64,000 nucleotides of DNA. It comes from CAKZNE01 sp040222435 (lineage in GTDB: Bacteria; Bacteroidota; Bacteroidia; Flavobacteriales; Schleiferiaceae). The notes beneath the pieces were generated by a model. It did not search any database. It was given only the letters and a program-made list of their open reading frames with translations, and was not told the DNA's origin. The stretch's first letter is position 1. Every line of letters starts with the position of its first letter. The DNA lies in assembly GCA_965212245.1 (NCBI GenBank), contig OZ243107.1, forward strand, positions 744,001-808,000, written 5' to 3'. Positions 45,010-53,260 of this stretch are shown piece by piece. A program made the translations under genes and the position numbers.

Positions 45010-45615
45010 ATGAAACAATCGTCCTTTAATTTAAACAATCAAAATCAAAAAATTGAAAGTCGAATTGTGGTGGCCTTGGAGCGAATTTCGGAAGCTTTCA
45101 GAGTGTTGCTATGGAATGAAAGCAAGGAAAACTCATTAAGCCCAATTCAAATTCAAATCCTGATTTTCATTCACTTTCATTCATTGGAAAAATGTAAAGT
45201 AGGTTATTTGGCAGACGAGTTCAACATGACCAAAGCCACTATTAGCGATAGCGTTAAGGTTTTACTTGCCAAAGAATTGGTTTCCAAAGAAACAGACCCG
45301 ATTGACACAAGAAGCTACTCCCTTTCCCTTACTGATGAAGGACAAAAGATAACTAAAAAAGCATCTTTATTTGCTTCTTCTGTTGAACAGCCTATTGAAA
45401 AGTTGACGAAAGAACAAAAAACAATAATGCTCAACGGACTACTGAAATTGATTCTCGATTTAAACAAATCAGGTATCATCACTATACAACGAATGTGCTT
45501 TACTTGCTCTTTTTACAATGCGGAGAACGGAACACATTATTGTAATTTACTGAAAACAAAGCTTACAGAATCTGAAATCAGAGTGGACTGTCCTGAACAC
45601 GAAATCATTTCATAA
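45010..45615 (+). CDS. MarR-family regulator with Cys-rich C-terminal extension
   Basis: A 201-residue winged-helix regulator. Residues about 40-145 form the MarR DNA-binding domain (SPIQIQILIFIHFHSLEKCK, VGYLADEFNMTKATISDSVK, then the wing DTRSYSLSLTDEGQK). The C-terminal 45 residues add four Cys (CFTCSFYNAENGTHYC ... VDCPEHE), arranged as a zinc or iron-sulphur-type site, so it may sense redox or metal state. It follows the DUF2024 gene without gap. The three dyads TTAGGAxTCCTAA in the operon are its likely operators (inference). Confidence 0.85.
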   Translation: MKQSSFNLNNQNQKIESRIVVALERISEAFRVLLWNESKENSLSPIQIQILIFIHFHSLEKCKVGYLADEFNMTKATISDSVKVLLAKELVSKETDPIDTRSYSLSLTDEGQKITKKASLFASSVEQPIEKLTKEQKTIMLNGLLKLILDLNKSGIITIQRMCFTCSFYNAENGTHYCNLLKTKLTESEIRVDCPEHEIIS

Positions 45616-45631
45616 AAAAGAATAAAGGCCA

Positions 45632-45699
45632 GCATACAACAAAGTGTATAAGTAATAGCTTCCTGTCGTCAGCAACTACTCATACACAAATCGTTACCC
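45632..45699 (+). other. attC-like recombination site 1
   Basis: R''-like GCATACAAC at 45632-45640 and R'-like GTTACCC at 45693-45699 enclose imperfect arms: GTGTATAAGTA on the left pairs with TACTCATACAC on the right, and an AAC / CGTT pair lies outside it. This is the two-box, extrahelical-base architecture of integron attC sites. R'' is the exact complement of the start of its own cassette (GTTGTATGC at 43357). The site closes a 2.3-kb, five-frame cassette. Confidence 0.8.
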
Positions 45700-45711
45700 C
45701 ACATTTGAAAA

Positions 45712-45762
45712 ATGAGACAGAAACTGATTTTCCTAACCTTATCTATCACCTTGACTATTTAA
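45712..45762 (+). pseudogene. Second signal-peptide minigene at cassette start
   Basis: ATG at 45712, 16 residues (RQKLIFLTLSITLTI) and stop one base before the next ATG. Like 44660-44749, it looks like the stump of a lost exported protein, or a leader coupling translation to the following gene. Confidence 0.4.
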
Positions 45763-45763
45763 C

Positions 45764-46231
45764 ATGGAAGAGCCAACATCTGGCACTATGAATTTTCACA
45801 TTGAGCTACTTGAAATCACCTTAAATGACTTTAATATTTCGACTTCAGACTATGATCCCGAAATGGATAATGTAGTTTCTTCAAGCATTGTCCCAATTTT
45901 TGAACAAGGTGAATCATCCAGGGAAGAAATCGTTGAAATTCGGCTTTCATATGTAACTTACAGTAATACTCAGATTTGTAGCATCAAAACAACAAGTAGA
46001 TTTAAAGTTACATGTGACCAAGAATTTAACTTAAGGCAGGACTTTAAAAACCCCGACATTGTTGAGGTTTTCAGCCAGGTACTACTTCTTTCAAATGAGC
46101 ATCTGCAAGGGATGCTAAAAGAAAAGGCAATAGGAAATGCTGATTTTGCGAACCTAAATTTTTCAACACATTTTTTAGATGACCTCAAAATTCAAGTTTA
46201 CTCACTGCTGACAGCCCAGACAAAAAATTAA
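45764..46231 (+). CDS. Hypothetical cassette protein, SecB-like at best
   Basis: A 155-residue acidic, cytoplasmic protein in cassette 2. The second half (QVLLLSNEHLQGMLKEKAIG then a strand and helix) vaguely recalls the end of SecB-type chaperones, but the resemblance is too weak for a name. ATG at 45764 is the first; Met at 45788 is an alternative. It is the only sizeable gene between two attC-like sites, as expected for a gene cassette. Confidence 0.65.
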   Translation: MEEPTSGTMNFHIELLEITLNDFNISTSDYDPEMDNVVSSSIVPIFEQGESSREEIVEIRLSYVTYSNTQICSIKTTSRFKVTCDQEFNLRQDFKNPDIVEVFSQVLLLSNEHLQGMLKEKAIGNADFANLNFSTHFLDDLKIQVYSLLTAQTKN

Positions 46232-46239
46232 AATAAAAA

Positions 46240-46369
46240 CGTGGGGTAACAACAAGCAAAGCCAATACGCTATTTCGTTTTCGGCAGACACAGACGCGGT
46301 TGACGATGACGATCTCGGTTCTTTTGGAACTTGCGGAAACCGCACTACGCATAGCCAAAACGTTATAGC
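46240..46369 (+). other. attC-like recombination site 2
   Basis: R''-like GTGGGGTAAC at 46240 is the exact ten-base complement of GTTACCCCAC at the start of its cassette (45693). R'-like GTTATAG begins at 46362. Inner arms AAGCCAATACGC and the right-hand ACTACGCATAGCC are imperfectly complementary. A long central spacer (about 60 bases) makes it one of the larger attC-type sites. Confidence 0.8.
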
Positions 46370-46380
46370 ACATTTGAAAA

Positions 46381-46752
46381 ATGACTATTATGGAAACTGA
46401 ATTATTAGAAATTTCACCGGTAATGCCAAGCCAAAATATTGACAGGGATGTTGAATGGTATGAAAAATATGTGGGGTTTCATCTGATTCATAAAGATGAA
46501 ATGTACGCTGTTTTAAGAAGAGAAAATCTTTTTATTCACTTACAATGGCACGCAGACACAGAAGACGACCCATTACTTGGAGGTTCAGTCATCAAAATAT
46601 TTGTAAAGAATTTAGAACCGATTTTTAAAGAGTTTGTGGAAAGAGGCACTATAAAACCTGAAAAATTACGAATGAATACAGATTGGAATACAAATGAGTT
46701 TGGTTTCTATGACTTGAACAACAATTCGATTTTTATAGTTGAGGATATCTAA
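46381..46752 (+). CDS. VOC-family (glyoxalase/bleomycin-resistance-like) protein
   Basis: A 123-residue single-domain vicinal-oxygen-chelate protein (ISPVMPSQNIDRDVEWYEKY, then a VLRRENLFIHLQW strand, and EFGFYDLNNNSIFIVED at the end). Such proteins bind small toxic molecules or metals; the substrate is unknown. It opens cassette 3, starting 18 bases after the attC junction with the leader CACATTTGAAAAATGA, which is shared with cassette 2. Confidence 0.85.
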   Translation: MTIMETELLEISPVMPSQNIDRDVEWYEKYVGFHLIHKDEMYAVLRRENLFIHLQWHADTEDDPLLGGSVIKIFVKNLEPIFKEFVERGTIKPEKLRMNTDWNTNEFGFYDLNNNSIFIVEDI

Positions 46753-46795
46753 AAACTGAATTTTGACCAACAAGTTTGATTGTAAAAAATAAAAA

Positions 46796-47092
46796 CGTGC
46801 GACAATGACCTGCTAAACCAAATTGCTCCAGGAAAATTTACTGAAAACAGCTTCAGCTGCCCATCGAAGGAAAACGATGCTACAACAGGATGCTAAATGC
46901 CATTTGGATCTGTTCCCTAAACTCTCAGTCTTTTGAATTTGATCAGCAACGCTGGCTTACACCTGCTGATGTACGAATGATGATTTGTGATCATCATGCC
47001 GCTGGGGACGTCTATCACAAACCGTCATTGACAAATTCAATATCTTTCCGTTCCTGAATCAGAACTGCGTTTAGCAGGTCATTGTGCTGCAC
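46796..47092. mobile_element. MITE-like or IS relic with terminal inverted repeats
   Basis: ACAATGACCTGCTAAAC at 46802-46818 is a perfect inverted copy of GTTTAGCAGGTCATTGT at 47069-47085, and CGTGC extends each end. Between them is no open frame; fragments read like the N-terminus of an IS5-type transposase (CYNRMLNAIWIC). Alternatively, the inverted ends may be the arms of an attC site split by an insertion, since cassette 3 should close here. It fills the gene gap 46753-47130. Confidence 0.55.
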
Positions 47093-47130
47093 GCGAAAAA
47101 CAAACCTAGTATTACAAATGAATTATATTG

Positions 47131-47691
47131 ATGAAAGACTTCCTCAATAAAATACACGTAATTGACCAAGAAATTCTTGACAATTACATTTCGTCTTGGA
47201 CTGAATACACTGCTCCCAAAAAAACCATAATGACAGCCCCGGAAGAAACAGAGCGATACTTGTATTTTGTACTTGATGGAATTCAAAAATCCTATTACCT
47301 AAACAAAGACAAGCAACACATCATTGCTTTTACCTACCCTCCATCGTTTAGCGGAATTCCCGAATCTTTTCTCACGCAAACACCCTCAAAGTATTTCTTA
47401 GAGACAATCACGGAAAGTTCATTCCTTCGGCTCTCTTTCGAAAAGCATCAACAATTGATGCAAGAACATAGGGAAATAGAAACACTTTTTAGAAAAGCCG
47501 CTGAATTCCTTTTAATTGGCATGGTACAGCGCCACTATGAGCTAATGGCTTATGATATAAATCAGCGCTTTAAAGCCTTTGCGCAAAGAAGTCCACACCT
47601 ATTCAGTTTAGTTGCTCACAAAGACTTAGCTTCCTATTTGCGGATTGATTCAACAAACTTTAGCAAGCTGTTCAACACGATTAAGATTTAG
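47131..47691 (+). CDS. Crp/Fnr-family transcriptional regulator
   Basis: A 186-residue protein with a cyclic-nucleotide-binding-type beta-barrel (residues about 25-115, TERYLYFVLDGIQKSYYLN) and a short C-terminal helix-turn-helix (HKDLASYLRIDSTNFSKLF). Such Bacteroidota Crp-like regulators often lack cAMP-binding residues and respond to unknown signals. It starts 39 bases after the inverted-repeat element and is followed by a hydrolase on the same strand, possibly its target. Confidence 0.82.
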   Translation: MKDFLNKIHVIDQEILDNYISSWTEYTAPKKTIMTAPEETERYLYFVLDGIQKSYYLNKDKQHIIAFTYPPSFSGIPESFLTQTPSKYFLETITESSFLRLSFEKHQQLMQEHREIETLFRKAAEFLLIGMVQRHYELMAYDINQRFKAFAQRSPHLFSLVAHKDLASYLRIDSTNFSKLFNTIKI

Positions 47692-47756
47692 AATCTTGGT
47701 TTATACCAAAAATAAAATGTGATATGTGCCTGATTTTTGTTTCAAATTAAGAAACA

Positions 47757-48671
47757 GTGAAGCAGCTATTAAACATTTTAATCTTATTCGTTATGAACTC
47801 AACAGCCTTTTCCCAATCGTGGGTGGATACTGTACTTTATCCTTTTGAAAATAAATTTCTGAAACTTGAAGCAGGCAGCATGCATTATGTTGATGAAGGA
47901 AAGGGTGATGTTATTCTATTTGTCCATGGTACCCCTACGTGGTCATTCCTTTACCGAAACCACATCAAGGCCTTATCCAAAACGCATAGATGTATAGCCC
48001 TAGACCATATTGGATTTGGTTTGTCAGATAAGCCTAAAAATTTTGTTGGAACGCCTCAGGCACATGCTGAAAACGTAAACCTCCTAATCGATCATCTCAA
48101 TTTAAAGAACATAACCTTAGTAGTTCATGATTTTGGAGGGCCAATTGGGTTGTCTTATGCTATCTCACATCCTGAAAATGTAAAGCGAATTGTCATGTTC
48201 AACACTTGGCTCTGGGAAACGAAAGAAGATAAAGACGCTCAAAAAATTAATAAAATCCTGCACAGTAGCCTTGGAAATTTTCTTTATCTAAACACTAATT
48301 TTTCACCAAAAGTATTGCTCAAAAAGGCTTTTCACAACAAAAAGCACTTGAGTAAACAAGTACACAATCATTACAAAAAACCTTTCCCAAATAAGAGTAG
48401 CAGGTATGGATTGCTCAACATTGGAAAATCGCTAATTGGCTCATCTGATTGGTACGGTGAGCTATGGCAGAATGCTGATACAATTAAAAATAAGCCTGTA
48501 TTAATTCTTTGGGGCGATAAAGACGGCTTCATTAAGAAGAATAATCTGGAGAAATGGAAAAACTTCTTTTCGAGTGAAACTACTTATGCTTTTGAAGCGG
48601 GACATTTTGTTCAGGAAGAAAAAACTGAAGAGTCAATTGAAGTCATGACTAATTGGTTAAGAGACCAATAA
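47757..48671 (+). CDS. Haloalkane-dehalogenase-like alpha/beta hydrolase, exported
   Basis: A 304-residue protein starting with GTG, with an N-terminal signal-like segment (MNSTAFSQSW). The fold has the oxyanion motif HGTPTWSFLYR, the nucleophile elbow VHDFGGPIG with Asp as nucleophile, WGDKDGFI for the acid and GHFVQEE for the catalytic His. An Asp nucleophile and the HGTPTW motif are typical of haloalkane dehalogenases. Substrate not determinable. Unlike classical dehalogenases it appears to be exported. Confidence 0.85.
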   Translation: MKQLLNILILFVMNSTAFSQSWVDTVLYPFENKFLKLEAGSMHYVDEGKGDVILFVHGTPTWSFLYRNHIKALSKTHRCIALDHIGFGLSDKPKNFVGTPQAHAENVNLLIDHLNLKNITLVVHDFGGPIGLSYAISHPENVKRIVMFNTWLWETKEDKDAQKINKILHSSLGNFLYLNTNFSPKVLLKKAFHNKKHLSKQVHNHYKKPFPNKSSRYGLLNIGKSLIGSSDWYGELWQNADTIKNKPVLILWGDKDGFIKKNNLEKWKNFFSSETTYAFEAGHFVQEEKTEESIEVMTNWLRDQ

Positions 48672-48683
48672 ACCCAAAACGTT

Positions 48684-49487
48684 ATGGAAAGGATTCAATT
48701 ATTCATGGCGGAAAATCCCATTTCAGGGTTCCTAATATTGACGTTTATAATTTCCTTATTATCATTTATGATGATGTTAAATATTCAGGGAGCTCACACG
48801 CCTGAGTCATCCGTTGGATTGCCCATCTGGCTCATTGCCATTTGGAGTCCGAATATCGCTGCAATAATCATCTGGAAAGTAAAAAATGAATTCTCTACTA
48901 ATATTCAACTTGCGTTTTCTTTTCCTAAGTGTTCATGGTGGATGCTATTGGCTTTAATTCCAATAGTTGTTGCTGCTTTGCTGTTACTCATTGCGATAAT
49001 AAAGGGGAACGGAATTGAGTGGTCAAATTTTAATGTGAGTTACCTGTTACCTCTTATTTTCATTAACCTATTGATGGGGCCATTGGGTGAAGAACTAGGT
49101 TGGAGGGCATTTCTTTATCCAGTAATCAAGGATAAATATGGATGGATGGCAAGCGCTTTGATTGTAGGCGCAATTTGGGCTCTATGGCACGCTCCACTCT
49201 GGTTTTTGGATTCACCACAATCAAAAATTCCTTTTTGGGCTTTTTCTATTAATGTTATGCTGCTGAGCATATTAATGGCCATGATTTACAATCATTCCCA
49301 GGGTTCTATACTACCTGTAATCCTGCATCATTTAACTTTTAATGTAAGTCTTGGTGTCATTGATATATTGGGCTCTCATCACCCTGGGGAATTTGTTATA
49401 AAAGGCTTACTCATCTATGCTCCTTTGGTTTTAATACTTGTAGGCATTCATGAAATAACCTCAGTCGGTAAATGCATTGTCAAATAA
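48684..49487 (+). CDS. CPBP-family intramembrane glutamic endopeptidase
   Basis: A 267-residue protein with about eight hydrophobic segments. The CPBP/Abi motifs are present: GEELGWRAFLYP (motif 1 with two Glu and Arg), WALWHAPLWF (motif 2 with the His) and ILHHLTFN (motif 3). Family members process lipoproteins or prenylated proteins, or serve in bacteriocin self-immunity. It follows the hydrolase by twelve bases and is probably on the same transcript. Confidence 0.88.
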   Translation: MERIQLFMAENPISGFLILTFIISLLSFMMMLNIQGAHTPESSVGLPIWLIAIWSPNIAAIIIWKVKNEFSTNIQLAFSFPKCSWWMLLALIPIVVAALLLLIAIIKGNGIEWSNFNVSYLLPLIFINLLMGPLGEELGWRAFLYPVIKDKYGWMASALIVGAIWALWHAPLWFLDSPQSKIPFWAFSINVMLLSILMAMIYNHSQGSILPVILHHLTFNVSLGVIDILGSHHPGEFVIKGLLIYAPLVLILVGIHEITSVGKCIVK

Positions 49488-49514
49488 GCAAATCTTAAAT
49501 AAATAATACTGAAA

Positions 49515-49961
49515 ATGAAAATAAACATTAAAAATCAAATCATTGCTTTTTCAATTTTGTCTATGCTGTTAATATCATGCTCTGATGTAAAGAATGAAGA
49601 ACCCAATCATAATAATAATTTCACTTGTGGAGATTCAGACGAATTAATAACGTACAAGTTCATATTTATCAGAGATCCTGATACACTGTTCTTCTATGCT
49701 GCTACCTCTGATGAAAATGTTATTCATAAAGCTGAGGAAGAACTTAGTAAGCCTCTTGATGATCGAATTAAGCACATAAACGGCTTACTTTCATCGGGTG
49801 AATGCAATTACAATTCAAACTATGACTGGCATTTTATTCATGATGAGTGGGATTTAGTTGAAGCCTCCATTGAGTGGTGTGACGCATTTCCTGCCAATCC
49901 GGATAGCACAGGGCTTGACCGTGTCTGTCCATGGTCATCTAGGGTTTATGAACGCCTGTAA
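49515..49961 (+). CDS. Small lipoprotein of unknown function
   Basis: A 148-residue protein with lipobox LLISCSDVK after a hydrophobic leader, and a mature domain containing three further Cys (FTCGDSDE, SSGECNYN, VCPWSS) and a Trp-rich WHFIHDEWD helix. Possibly a disulphide-stabilised periplasmic fold resembling BP74-like modules found in calcium-dependent adhesins, but this is only an impression. Function unknown. Confidence 0.72.
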   Translation: MKINIKNQIIAFSILSMLLISCSDVKNEEPNHNNNFTCGDSDELITYKFIFIRDPDTLFFYAATSDENVIHKAEEELSKPLDDRIKHINGLLSSGECNYNSNYDWHFIHDEWDLVEASIEWCDAFPANPDSTGLDRVCPWSSRVYERL

Positions 49962-50016
49962 TTTTTTAAAATGCTAGCCAAGAAGTCAACAACTAAACAT
50001 AACGCAAATTTTAAAA

Positions 50017-50406
50017 ATGAAAAATGTAAAACTCAATGCAGGTATTCTCACAGAAAAATTGGCAGAAAGCAAGGCCTTCTATGTGGACAAGCTAGGATTC
50101 GGGGTAACGTTTGAAAACGAATTTTACCTTTTGATGCATACCCCTAATCGTCAGGCAGAGTTAAGTTTTTTGCTCCCACATCACCCTTCTCAACAGCCGT
50201 TTTTTCATAAGCCTTACAGTGGGCAAGGCATGTACCTGACTATTGAAGTAGATGATGTGGATAGTATTTACGAGGACCTGAAAAGGAAAGAGGTTGAAAT
50301 CAAGGTGGAGCTACGTGATGAGCCATGGGGTGACCGGCATTTTGCGGTTGAAGATCCGAGTGGAATTGGGATAGATTTTGTAAAGTATTCAACACCAGAG
50401 TCATGA
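50017..50406 (+). CDS. VOC-family protein, tandem copy A
   Basis: A 129-residue vicinal-oxygen-chelate protein (VKLNAGILTEKLAESKAFYV at the start and HFAVEDPSGIGIDFVKY at the end). Its stop overlaps the ATG of the next VOC gene (ATGA), so the two are translationally coupled and may form a heterodimer. Ligand unknown. Confidence 0.88.
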   Translation: MKNVKLNAGILTEKLAESKAFYVDKLGFGVTFENEFYLLMHTPNRQAELSFLLPHHPSQQPFFHKPYSGQGMYLTIEVDDVDSIYEDLKRKEVEIKVELRDEPWGDRHFAVEDPSGIGIDFVKYSTPES

Positions 50407-50774
50407 AACTCAGCTTTGAGATTTATACTTCTAAAGTACTTGAGTGCAAAATTTTTTACACTCAGCATTTTGATTTTGCGGTTAAACTGGAAATTGAAGG
50501 TTTCGTGATACTGGAACACATAAGGAATCCCCACTATGAACTGTTGTTCTGCATTCCAAATTCTCCATTTGTCAATCCGATATTTCACCCTGAGTTCAAT
50601 GGTCAGGGAGCCATACTTCAAATGGAAGTGAAGGATGTAGAAGCAGAGTTTCAAAGAATTAAAAATAGGGGCATCCCAATCAAAGTCCCATTGGTGAATG
50701 AGCCTGTGAATGGTCACCATTTCACCATCCAGGATCCGAGTGGACTGCTAATTGATATTGTTCAATATACTTGA
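50403..50774 (+). CDS. VOC-family protein, tandem copy B
   Basis: A 123-residue paralogue of the preceding protein, with the same ending (HHFTIQDPSGLLIDIVQY) but a diverged N-terminus. A tandem duplication followed by divergence is likely. One base separates its stop from the next ATG, so three genes are coupled. Confidence 0.88.
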   Translation: MKLSFEIYTSKVLECKIFYTQHFDFAVKLEIEGFVILEHIRNPHYELLFCIPNSPFVNPIFHPEFNGQGAILQMEVKDVEAEFQRIKNRGIPIKVPLVNEPVNGHHFTIQDPSGLLIDIVQYT

Positions 50775-50775
50775 T

Positions 50776-51513
50776 ATGGCTGCAAAATACAGCATAACAG
50801 ACCTGTTTGGCGCCAACCTCGCCCAAATATTAGCGGACAAAATTTTACAGATTTATCCAGAGTTCAATTCCAATAGTTTCATTCATGAAGTAGACCGGTT
50901 GGTTGACGGTAAGCGATATACTGATAGAATAAGTGTAATAGCTGAACAACTAAAGGTTCATTTACCCGAAGATTATCAACAAGGCTTACGGATCCTTACC
51001 AATATTTTAGGTGATGAAAACCCAAATCAGACAGGGATGTTTACAAATTATTATTGGGTAATGCCGATTGGTAGATTCATTTCAAAATATGGTTTGAACC
51101 ACTTTGAAGACTCAATGAAAGGAATTCAGGAAGTGACAAAACGAAATACAGGTGAATATGCCATAAGGTCATTTATAAAAAAGTACCCTGAACAGACTTT
51201 AGTAGTCATGGAGAGCTGGGCAAAATCATCCAACTTTCATTTAAGAAGGTTGGCAAGTGAAGGGTTACGACCTAAACTACCATGGGCACCCAAACTTGAA
51301 ACCTTTATTCATAACCCGACTCCTGTTTTTCACATTTTAAGCATGTTGAAAGAAGACAAAATAATGTTTGTCAAGAAGTCGGTAGCAAACCATTTAACAG
51401 ATTGGCTAAAGGTAAATAGAGATGCTGCGGTTTCTCTCATTGAAGAATGGAAAGGCTCTGATAATGAAGATACCAAATGGATTATTAAAAGAGCGACAAG
51501 AAAAATTAAATAA
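50776..51513 (+). CDS. DNA alkylation repair protein, AlkD-like HEAT repeat
   Basis: A 245-residue all-helical protein; the start ATG at 50776 (MAAKYSITDLFG) is preferred to one eight codons earlier inside the VOC gene. Pattern and length match AlkD/AlkC-type HEAT-like DNA glycosylases (LADKILQIYPEFNSNSFIHE; IRSFIKKYPEQTLVVMESWA; NFHLRRLASEGLRPKLPWAP, the typical RR-ASEG-RPRLPW helix). These excise positively charged alkylpurines. The catalytic Asp is not certain by eye. Confidence 0.85.
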   Translation: MAAKYSITDLFGANLAQILADKILQIYPEFNSNSFIHEVDRLVDGKRYTDRISVIAEQLKVHLPEDYQQGLRILTNILGDENPNQTGMFTNYYWVMPIGRFISKYGLNHFEDSMKGIQEVTKRNTGEYAIRSFIKKYPEQTLVVMESWAKSSNFHLRRLASEGLRPKLPWAPKLETFIHNPTPVFHILSMLKEDKIMFVKKSVANHLTDWLKVNRDAAVSLIEEWKGSDNEDTKWIIKRATRKIK

Positions 51514-51531
51514 CGTTTAAAAAATACAACT

Positions 51532-52464
51532 ATGAATAAAACACGTCTAATAACGGTCTTCCTGTTATCATCTATAATATTGGGGTGCAATCAAAATGAA
51601 GTCCAAAATAAATCAAAACAATTATCTTCAATATCTTCAAAAGAAGCAATGATTTTAGGAGTATATCATTTTAATAATCCTGGAATGGATACCTACAATC
51701 TAGAAATAGATGATTATACCACAAAAAGAAGACAAGCTGAGATTCAAGAAGTTGTTGATGTTTTAGCAGAATATAAACCAAATAAAATATTTGTCGAATT
51801 CTTACCAAACCAACAAACTAAACTAGATAGTTTGTTTGCCCTGTATGAAAATAATCGTTTATCATTAAAAGAAATGAAGGATGGACAAAACGAGGTATAT
51901 CAGATAGGGTTTAGATTAGCAAAGCAATTGGGAATTCAAGATATTCTAGCTGTAGACCATACCGGGGTGTATTTAGCTCCTTATGCGGATTTTATTGCCG
52001 ACACGCTTTCAATAAAATCATATCAAGAATTTAATGTCGATTACAAGCAAAAAATGGAAAATCGGCAAAAAACTTTCACTCAAAATACGGTAAAGGAGAA
52101 TTTGATCTATTTAAATGATTGGCAGCAAATTTTAGATAACCATAACTATTACAACAACATAGCAATTACCATAAGAGACACTTCAAATGTAATGTTTAGT
52201 TATCAGGAGATGGATCAGGAAATTGATGGACTTCCTTATCAAATGCGTTCCTATGATTTCAATAACATTGGTGTTGAACTAGCCACTGAATGGTATAAGC
52301 GAAACCTCTTCATATACCGGAACATCCTTGAACAGACCAATGATAATGACAGAATACTAATCATTTTTGGTAGCGGGCATGTAAGGCATTTGAAACAATT
52401 TTTTGACGATAATCCTGACTTCAATATTATTGGTGTGAGTGACTTTTTAAATAATGAAAAATAA
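51532..52464 (+). CDS. DUF5694 lipoprotein (TIKI/TraB-like)
   Basis: A 310-residue lipoprotein (lipobox SIILGCNQN). The domain shows MILGVYHFNNPG at the start, KIFVEFLPNQQ in the middle and IIFGSGHVRHLKQF at the end. This GxxH, ExLP and GSGH set is the TIKI/TraB-like arrangement, in which His and Glu are proposed metal-binding residues. Function of DUF5694 in bacteria is unknown; a metalloprotease-like role is inferred from fold. Confidence 0.85.
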   Translation: MNKTRLITVFLLSSIILGCNQNEVQNKSKQLSSISSKEAMILGVYHFNNPGMDTYNLEIDDYTTKRRQAEIQEVVDVLAEYKPNKIFVEFLPNQQTKLDSLFALYENNRLSLKEMKDGQNEVYQIGFRLAKQLGIQDILAVDHTGVYLAPYADFIADTLSIKSYQEFNVDYKQKMENRQKTFTQNTVKENLIYLNDWQQILDNHNYYNNIAITIRDTSNVMFSYQEMDQEIDGLPYQMRSYDFNNIGVELATEWYKRNLFIYRNILEQTNDNDRILIIFGSGHVRHLKQFFDDNPDFNIIGVSDFLNNEK

Positions 52465-52522
52465 CGATCACAGAATATATACTTTACGCAATTTTACCTG
52501 CAAAATAAGGATATAATAAAGA

Positions 52523-53056
52523 ATGAAGCCCATTGTACTACTTCTAACAGTATTGACTGTAAATTCAGTTTTCGGACAGAATGAAAAGAGATTAAACTAT
52601 TTTGGTATTAACCCAAGCGTAACTGTTGAACCATTCTATGACAAAGGAGAATTGGACATAAGTATTTTTCCACTTGTTTATCAAAAAACTCTAACAAAGA
52701 AACTTGACATCAGATTTACCTCAATATTAAATCTTGGTATAAGAAACAATGGAAACGAAATCAGTCACTTTGGGTTTGAGGCAGGTCTTCCAATATTTTA
52801 TAAACAAAAGGAAACTAAAAACGAAATTTCAAAAGGCTTTTTTGTTGCCCCAATTTTGAGTCTGACAAGAAATAGAATAGAAGAACATAATAATATAGGG
52901 ATTTGGGTAGAACCCGGATATAACTTATTGTTTGACAATAATTTTGCAATGACATTTGGACTTCAAGTAGGCGGGACTTACTTTGCTTATGACAATGGGC
53001 AGAACAAGTGGGGAAATCACTTTGGGGTTAAAATAATTATCGGAAAATGGATTTAA
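52523..53056 (+). CDS. Small outer-membrane beta-barrel-like protein
   Basis: A 177-residue protein with signal peptide (VLTVNSVFGQNEK) and alternating-strand segments (LDISIFPLVYQKTL, DIRFTSILNLGIR, FAMTFGLQVGGTYFAY) ending in KIIIGKWI. It is probably a small barrel or a surface beta-protein. Family not recognised. It is the last gene before a 415-base non-coding stretch that includes the second copy of the direct repeat. Confidence 0.7.
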   Translation: MKPIVLLLTVLTVNSVFGQNEKRLNYFGINPSVTVEPFYDKGELDISIFPLVYQKTLTKKLDIRFTSILNLGIRNNGNEISHFGFEAGLPIFYKQKETKNEISKGFFVAPILSLTRNRIEEHNNIGIWVEPGYNLLFDNNFAMTFGLQVGGTYFAYDNGQNKWGNHFGVKIIIGKWI

Positions 53057-53260
53057 AAAAGCACGAAAGCACAACATGGTATAAGAGCAATGCTGGCTAA
53101 GTGGCTATGTGCGAGAGGAAAGGTTAGTGCGTTCTAATCCCCCTGGCAAACCTCGCTGGTGCGAGGCTCCAGGCTCGTACCTTAAAAACAGAAACGGTTA
53201 ATAAGACTTCAGCTTAACCAAGTCCGAAAGCGAAACACCCCCTGGAGATTTGGTACTACT
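53057..53260 (+). other. Non-coding stretch with attC-like left arm and REP-like hairpin
   Basis: GCACAACATGG.TATAAG at 53072 is partly complementary to TATATTCGTACGTT at the end of the direct repeat (53450-53461), so the two may be arms of one very large attC-like site. CCTCGC / GCGAGG near 53153 and the following CTCCAGGCTCG resemble REP elements. No gene was found. Confidence 0.4.

Noticed and set aside
48660..48690. CCAAAACGTTATGG before the CPBP gene as another attC end
   Set aside because: It resembles the end of attC-like site 2, but no left arm or matching complement was found within reach, so it is left as coincidence.
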